Shown here one piece after another: positions 59,664 through 64,000 of a DNA stretch of 64,000 nucleotides. Source of the stretch: Parenemella sanctibonifatiensis (lineage in GTDB: Bacteria; Actinomycetota; Actinomycetes; Propionibacteriales; Propionibacteriaceae). The DNA lies in assembly GCF_002250565.1 (NCBI RefSeq), contig NZ_NMVJ01000001.1, forward strand, positions 62,001 to 126,000, given 5' to 3'. Numbering within the stretch: the stretch's first letter is position 1; every line of letters begins with the position of its first letter. The position numbers and the translations under genes are program-made. The notes under the pieces are model-generated. The model ran no database searches, was not told the DNA's origin, and was given only the letters and a program-made list of their open reading frames with translations.

Positions 59664-60811
59664 CGCAGCGGCCCAGCGACTGGGTGCTGGTCGGCGGAGA
59701 GGTCCTGATCGGCGACGATCGGGTACGCCGGGACCTCGTCGTGACTGGCTCCACGTTGGCCGCAGTGGCCCCGCCGGGCCAGGCGCCGGCCGACCTGCCC
59801 CAGGTGGACGCGGCGGGGCGTCTGGTCACGCCCGGCATGATCGACACCCACATCCACGGCGCCGCCGGGGTGTCCTTCGGTGCCGGTGACCCCACGCCGG
59901 CGCTGAGCTGGCTGGCCAAGCACGGCACCACCACCGTGGTGCCCAGCCTGGTCTCCGGCCCGGTTGCGGACATGTGCCAACGGGCGGACGAGCTCACCTC
60001 GCAGACCCCGGCTCCCGAGGCGGCAGCGATCGCCGGCGTACATCTGGAGGGACCGTTCCTGTCAGTGGCCCAGTGCGGAGCCCAGGATCCCAAACATCTG
60101 GTCAGCCCGGCGGAGTCCAGCTGGCAGGAGTGGTTGCCTCGACCCTCGGTCGCGATGGTGACTCTGGCTGCGGAACGGGACGGCAGCGAGGAACTGTGCC
60201 GCGCACTGGCCGAGGCTGGCACCATCGCCGCGTTGGGGCACACCGAGGCCGGCGTCGCCGACCTGGCCCGCGCCGTCGAGGCCGGCCTGACCCATGCCAC
60301 CCACCTGTGGAGCGGCATGACCACCTTCCACCGGCAAGGACCGTGGCGAGTGCCCGGCGCAATCGAGGCGTGTCTGGCCCATCCCAGCATCACCGGTGAG
60401 GTGATCGCCGACGGCTGTCATCTGCCGCCGGAGCTGTTGGACATTGCCCGGTCCTGCCTCGGGGAGCGACTCGTGGTGGTCTCTGACGGCACCATCGGCA
60501 TCGGGATGCCCGACGGCTACCGCTACCGGCTCGGCGACGTCGAATGTGTTGTCTCTGACGGGGTCGGCATGGTGGTTGGCCAAGATGCCTTCGGCGGTTC
60601 GGTGACTGCGCTGGACGGCATGGTGCGTCACCTGGCTCTCCGGCTGGGATGGCCGCTCGCCGAGGTGATGGCGCTGGTCTCCGAACGACCGGCGCGACTG
60701 CTCGGGCGTACGGATCTGGGCGTCCTCGCCCCCGGCGCCCGCGCCGATCTGGTGCTGTGGCAGGCCGACCTCACCGTCAGCGACACCGTCCTCGGCGGGG
60801 TGCTGCTCTGA
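59660..60811 (+). CDS. nagA: N-acetylglucosamine-6-phosphate deacetylase
   Basis: 383 residues. The metal-dependent amidohydrolase barrel shows GMIDTHIHGAAG, AGVHLEGPFLSVAQCGAQDP, IAALGHTEAGVADLARAVEA and GLTHATHLWSGMTTFHRQGP, with the catalytic Asp in VVVSDGTIGIGM. It removes acetate from GlcNAc 6-phosphate to feed nagB. The usual HLFNAM is HLWSGM here, a change at the substrate-side loop that may widen specificity. It overlaps nagB by 4 nt and converges with rpmA, with a terminator between them. Confidence 0.93.
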   Translation: MTQRPSDWVLVGGEVLIGDDRVRRDLVVTGSTLAAVAPPGQAPADLPQVDAAGRLVTPGMIDTHIHGAAGVSFGAGDPTPALSWLAKHGTTTVVPSLVSGPVADMCQRADELTSQTPAPEAAAIAGVHLEGPFLSVAQCGAQDPKHLVSPAESSWQEWLPRPSVAMVTLAAERDGSEELCRALAEAGTIAALGHTEAGVADLARAVEAGLTHATHLWSGMTTFHRQGPWRVPGAIEACLAHPSITGEVIADGCHLPPELLDIARSCLGERLVVVSDGTIGIGMPDGYRYRLGDVECVVSDGVGMVVGQDAFGGSVTALDGMVRHLALRLGWPLAEVMALVSERPARLLGRTDLGVLAPGARADLVLWQADLTVSDTVLGGVLL

Positions 60812-60857
60812 CGCCCACCAGCAGCATCTGACACCCCACTCAAGTGACATCCGCCAC

Positions 60858-60896
60858 AAAAAACTCGAGGCGGCCCCGCCATGGGGCCGCCTCGAG
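60858..60896 (-). terminator. Strong intrinsic terminator of the rplU-rpmA operon
   Basis: A 14-bp perfect stem (CTCGAGGCGGCCCC with GGGGCCGCCTCGAG, 60864-60877 and 60883-60896) with a 5-nt loop is followed on the minus strand by six T (60863-60858). It ends leftward transcription from rpmA. It also isolates the ribosomal operon from nagA and shows that rpmA no longer reads into obgE. Confidence 0.9.
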
Positions 60897-60923
60897 CAGA
60901 TGCTTCAGATCAGTGGGACTGAT

Positions 60924-61175
60924 TCACTCGCCGGCGATGTTGACGACCTTGCGGCCGCGACGGGTGCCGAACTCGACCCGGCCCGCGATCAGCGCGAAGA
61001 GGGTGTCGTCCTTGCCACGGCCGACGCCGTCGCCGGGGTGATACTTGGTGCCCCGCTGGCGCAGGATGATCTCGCCGGCGTTGACTTCCTGACCACCGAA
61101 TCGCTTCACGCCGAGGCGCTGGGCGTTGGAGTCACGACCGTTTCGCGTCGAGGACGCGCCCTTCTTGTGTGCCAT
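60924..61175 (-). CDS. rpmA: Large ribosomal subunit protein bL27
   Basis: 83 residues, full length. [20 protein letters not shown] then [20 protein letters not shown] and [20 protein letters not shown] are the bL27 hallmarks. The N-terminal tail reaches the peptidyl transferase centre. It follows rplU by 9 nt. In most actinobacteria obgE comes next, but here a terminator and a 15-kb catabolic cluster intervene. Confidence 0.98.
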   Translation of the reverse strand: MAHKKGASSTRNGRDSNAQRLGVKRFGGQEVNAGEIILRQRGTKYHPGDGVGRGKDDTLFALIAGRVEFGTRRGRKVVNIAGE

Positions 61176-61184
61176 TTCCCGACC

Positions 61185-61493
61185 TCAGTTCTCGATACCG
61201 GTGACCTTGACCTGGCTGTAGCGCTGGCGATGGCCCTGGCGCTTGCGGTAGCCGGTCTTGTTCTTGTACTTGACGATCCGAATCTTCGGGCCCTTGGTTT
61301 CGGCCAGGACCTCGGCGGTCACGCTGACCTTGCCGAGGGCGTCGGGGTCGACGGTCACCTTGTCACCGTCCACCACCATCAACGGGCTCAGCTCAACACT
61401 GGAGCCGACCTCGTCGACAACCTTGTCAATCTCGACAACGTCGCCAACGGCCACCTTGTGCTGGCGTCCGCCACTGCGCACGATCGCGTACAC
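61185..61493 (-). CDS. rplU: Large ribosomal subunit protein bL21
   Basis: 102 residues from GTG 61493 ([20 protein letters not shown]), the conserved start of bL21; an ATG 15 codons upstream gives a non-conserved extension. [20 protein letters not shown] with RQRYSQVKV closes it, the rRNA-binding end. It is the first gene of the rplU-rpmA operon. The 240-nt region upstream is shared with the divergent TauE gene and should hold both promoters. Confidence 0.97.
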   Translation of the reverse strand: MYAIVRSGGRQHKVAVGDVVEIDKVVDEVGSSVELSPLMVVDGDKVTVDPDALGKVSVTAEVLAETKGPKIRIVKYKNKTGYRKRQGHRQRYSQVKVTGIEN

Positions 61494-61733
61494 GCCTGAC
61501 CTACTCTCTGTCTGTCCCTTGATCCGCTCCCGCATCACCCCGGGGCCGCGAGGCCAGCCGGATGGCTGAGCGAGTCAACATTTGCATCTGGCAACGCTCG
61601 CCAGAGGTGGAACTTCCCGGGAGCGCACGCCGAGGACCAACTTTACGGTGTGCCCGGGAAACGGTCAAACCGCGACCGGCAGACCGCGCCGATACACTGC
61701 TGGGCGGCTCGCCCTCGACATCCAGGAGACTAC

Positions 61734-62603
61734 ATGGAGTGGCTCATTCCGCTGCTGGTCGGCCTGGGCGTCGGCATCGTGGTCGGCGCACTCGGCGCCG
61801 GCGGCGGCATCCTGTCGGTCCCCATCTTGATCTACGTGCTGGGCCAGGACCCCCACAACGCCACCGCCGAATCCTTGGTGATCGTGGGCGTCACGGCAGC
61901 CGTCAGCCTGATCCAACGCGCCCTGAAGAATCCCCAGCAGATCCGCTGGGGTGAAGGCATCAGCTTCGCCGCGATCGGCGTCATCGGCACCGTGGCCGGG
62001 TCCTTGCTCAACCCGCTGGTCCCCCAGGCCTGGCTGCTGACCACCTTCGCGGCGTTGTTGTTGGCCGTGGGCCTGCTGATGCTGCGCAAGGCCCGCCAGA
62101 CCCGGCACCGGGAAGCGGCGGAGGCAACCCGGGTCAGCCAACCGGACGAGCCGGTGGTCGATCATCCCGAACCAGACACCACCCATGCGACCGGCCCGCA
62201 GCCGGGCCTGCGCGGACTGCTGAGCGACCCGCGCCAGCTGGTGGTGCTGGTGGCCGCTGCCTCAGTGACGGGTTTCCTGACCGGCTTCTTCGGCGTCGGC
62301 GGCGGTTTCGCCGTGGTGCCAGCCCTCACCCTGGCGCTGGGCTTCTCGATGCGCCACGCCACCGGCACCTCGCTGCTGGTCATGGTCATCACCACCGCGG
62401 TCGCGCTGCTCGCCCGGATCGGTCAGCCCGTGGAGATCAACTGGCTGCTGGTGGGACTGTTCACCCTCGGCTCCATGGTCGGCGGGCTGCTCGGCGGGCC
62501 GCTGGCGCAGCGAGCACGGCCCTCCACGCTGACGATCGTCTTCGGAGGTCTGCTCTTCACCGTGGCGGTGTGGACCGGCGTACAGACGTGGCTGCTGGGC
62601 TAG
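61734..62603 (+). CDS. TauE/SafE-family sulfite/organic anion exporter
   Basis: 289 residues, about eight helices in two repeats. The glycine-rich repeat motif appears twice: GALGAGGGILSVPILIYVLG and GFFGVGGGFAVVPALTLALG. A charged cytoplasmic loop of about 50 residues (HREAAEATRVSQPDEP) separates the halves. Family members export sulfite, sulfoacetate or related anions. AGGAGAC precedes the ATG at 61734. The next gene on the same strand is a sulfatase, which fits sulfur-oxyanion export, though the link is inferred. Confidence 0.88.
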   Translation: MEWLIPLLVGLGVGIVVGALGAGGGILSVPILIYVLGQDPHNATAESLVIVGVTAAVSLIQRALKNPQQIRWGEGISFAAIGVIGTVAGSLLNPLVPQAWLLTTFAALLLAVGLLMLRKARQTRHREAAEATRVSQPDEPVVDHPEPDTTHATGPQPGLRGLLSDPRQLVVLVAAASVTGFLTGFFGVGGGFAVVPALTLALGFSMRHATGTSLLVMVITTAVALLARIGQPVEINWLLVGLFTLGSMVGGLLGGPLAQRARPSTLTIVFGGLLFTVAVWTGVQTWLLG

Positions 62604-62620
62604 TCCGGCATGATGTGAAC

Positions 62621-64000
62621 GTGCACATCGACCGACCCAACATCGTGGTCATCCTGACTGATGACCAGGGCCGCTGGGCCATGCCGCACCGGATGCCCGA
62701 GCTGCAGATGCCGCACCTGCAGGCACTGCTGGACACCTCCCTCGAGCTCGACAACCTGCACTGCGCCTCCCCGGTCTGTTCCCCGGCTCGCGCCTCACTG
62801 CTCACCGGGCGTACGCCATCGGCCACGGGGTGCACGACTGGCTGGTCGGCGGCCGCGACCCGCGCGACCACGCCGATGCCTATCTGGCCGGGCAGCCGAC
62901 CACCGCCGAAACCCTCAGCCGCGCCGGTTATTGGTGCGCCATGTCGGGCAAGTGGCACGTCGGCGACGCGCGTACGCCGGCGCCGGGCTACGACTTCTGG
63001 TACGCCCATCGGTTCGGCGGCGGCCCCTATCTCAACGCCCCAATCTGGCGCGACGGTGAGCCCGCCACAGAACCGCGCTATTTCACCGATGCGGTGGTCG
63101 AGGAGGGCCTGCACGCGCTCGACGTACGCCCGAAGGACCGGCCCTTCCTGCTGCAGCTGAATTTCACGGCACCCCACGACCCGTGGTTCACCGGACATCC
63201 AAGGCGCTGGACCGACCTCTACGCCGGCACCGACTTTCCTTCGGTCCCCCGGCCGGCCGAACCCCATCCGTGGGCGCGCCGCGGAGCCTTCACGCAGGCA
63301 TGGGCCGACCCGCGTACGGCCCTCACCGGCTATGCGGCGAGTCTGTCGGCCGTCGATGCCGGCCTGGGACGATTGCGTGCCGACCTGGCGCAGCGTGGTC
63401 TGGCCGCGTCGACGATCATCTTCTTCCTGTCCGACAACGGCTTCTCGTGTGGCCACCACGGCATCTGGGGCAAAGGCAACGGCACCGATCCGTTGAACTT
63501 CTGGGACAACTCGGTGCGAGTGCCCGGCCTGGTGCACGTCCCAGGCGGGCCGGCCGGGGTCAGCGACGCGCTGCTGTCGGGCACCGATCTGCATCCCACC
63601 ATCTGCGAGTTGGCGGGGGTGTCGCCCGAGCCGGATCAGTGGGCAGCCGGGGAGTCCTTCGCCGGTCTGCTGCGCGGCGAGGTGGCCGGACGCGAGACCG
63701 TGGTGGTGGCCTCGGAGTATGGCGGGGGTCGGATGATCACCGACGGTGACTGGAGCTGGATCACCCGGCCCGACGGGCCGGTGGAGCTCTATCACCGGGG
63801 CGAGGATCCTGATCAGAGCGTCAATCGCGCCAGCGATGACAGCTGTGCCGGCATCCGTGCCGATCTCGATCAGGCGCTGCACGACTGGTTCGTCCGACGC
63901 AGTCGCCCCGGGATGTCCGGGTGGCAGCAGCCGGTCACCGGAGAGGGTCAGTTGCAGCCGGTCTCGCGGGGACTGCCCGCTGACCAGACCTGGGCCAGCG
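62621..64000 (+). pseudogene. Formylglycine-type sulfatase, frameshifted near the start and cut by the window edge
   Basis: The first frame, from GTG 62621, reads HIDRPNIVVILTDDQGRWAM and the active-site CSPAR in CASPVCSPARASLLTGR, where Cys becomes formylglycine. Near 62823 the frame breaks (TPSA-H-GVHDW needs one extra C). The next frame runs open to base 64000 with SRAGYWCAMSGKWHVG, FLLQLNFTAPHDPWFTGHP and IIFFLSDNGFSCGHHGIWGK, all typical of sulfatases. One missing base explains the break, so either a recent mutation or a read error is possible. It follows the TauE gene by 17 nt. The substrate is probably a sulfated sugar. Confidence 0.85.

Noticed and set aside
1-64000. CRISPR array
   Set aside because: No regularly spaced direct repeats and no cas genes were seen.

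Overview
The window is high-GC DNA from an actinobacterium. The signs are DUF4192, DUF222/13E12 and DUF1707 proteins, a LeuRS-DUF4192 neighbourhood, PimB-like family 4 glycosyltransferases, frequent GTG starts and many 1-4 nt gene overlaps (GTGA, ATGA, TGATG). The gene set and codon habits look most like the Propionibacteriales, but this is an impression and not the result of a search.

Layout. 0-9 kb: leuS (cut by the window edge), DUF4192, a DUF4352-like membrane protein, a three-gene glycosyltransferase/DMT-transporter run, a lipoprotein L,D-transpeptidase, and a protein of the family often called 3-methyladenine glycosylase. 9-11.5 kb: two converging wrecks, a LacI regulator and a beta-propeller protein, each with several frameshifts; an intact palindromic operator remains before the LacI remnant. 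11.5-24.7 kb: ordinary chromosomal genes, including two transporters of the MFS type, an M48 peptidase, a DsbA/FrnE oxidoreductase coupled to a 63-residue Cys-x4-Cys-His peptide, a run of two CNNM/CorC proteins and a small alarmone synthetase, and a tightly overlapped ECF sigma-ogt-tag operon for alkylation repair.

24.7-34.1 kb is an accessory island with scrambled gene fragments (ALDH piece), a stretch of lower GC carrying an unrecognised two-gene winged-helix/HEPN-like module, two MarR-controlled groups, two genes interrupted by in-frame TGA, an AraC-like regulator and a large serine recombinase. The recombinase reading frame runs antisense through a tRNA-Ala(GGC) gene, which marks the right edge of the island.

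34.2-45.7 kb and 60.9-61.5 kb together form the conserved rplU-rpmA-obgE-proB-proA-nadD-rsfS block, here split twice. An SGNH hydrolase, an MFS exporter and a LysR regulator separate proB from proA. A 15-kb catabolic cluster separates rpmA from obgE. That cluster holds nagB-nagA, a LacI regulator, two Gfo/Idh/MocA oxidoreductases, a complete peptide/oligosaccharide-type ABC importer (fused ATPase), a 600-residue alpha/beta hydrolase and a DUF222-HNH gene. Three near-identical LacI-type operators (core GCAANCGNTTGC or one mismatch from it) sit before nagB, before the gfo-ABC operon and between the divergent gfo/hydrolase pair. The local LacI protein therefore probably controls the whole cluster, with an amino-sugar-containing glycan as the likely substrate. 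61.7-64 kb: a TauE/SafE anion exporter and a formylglycine-type sulfatase broken by one frameshift and cut by the window edge.
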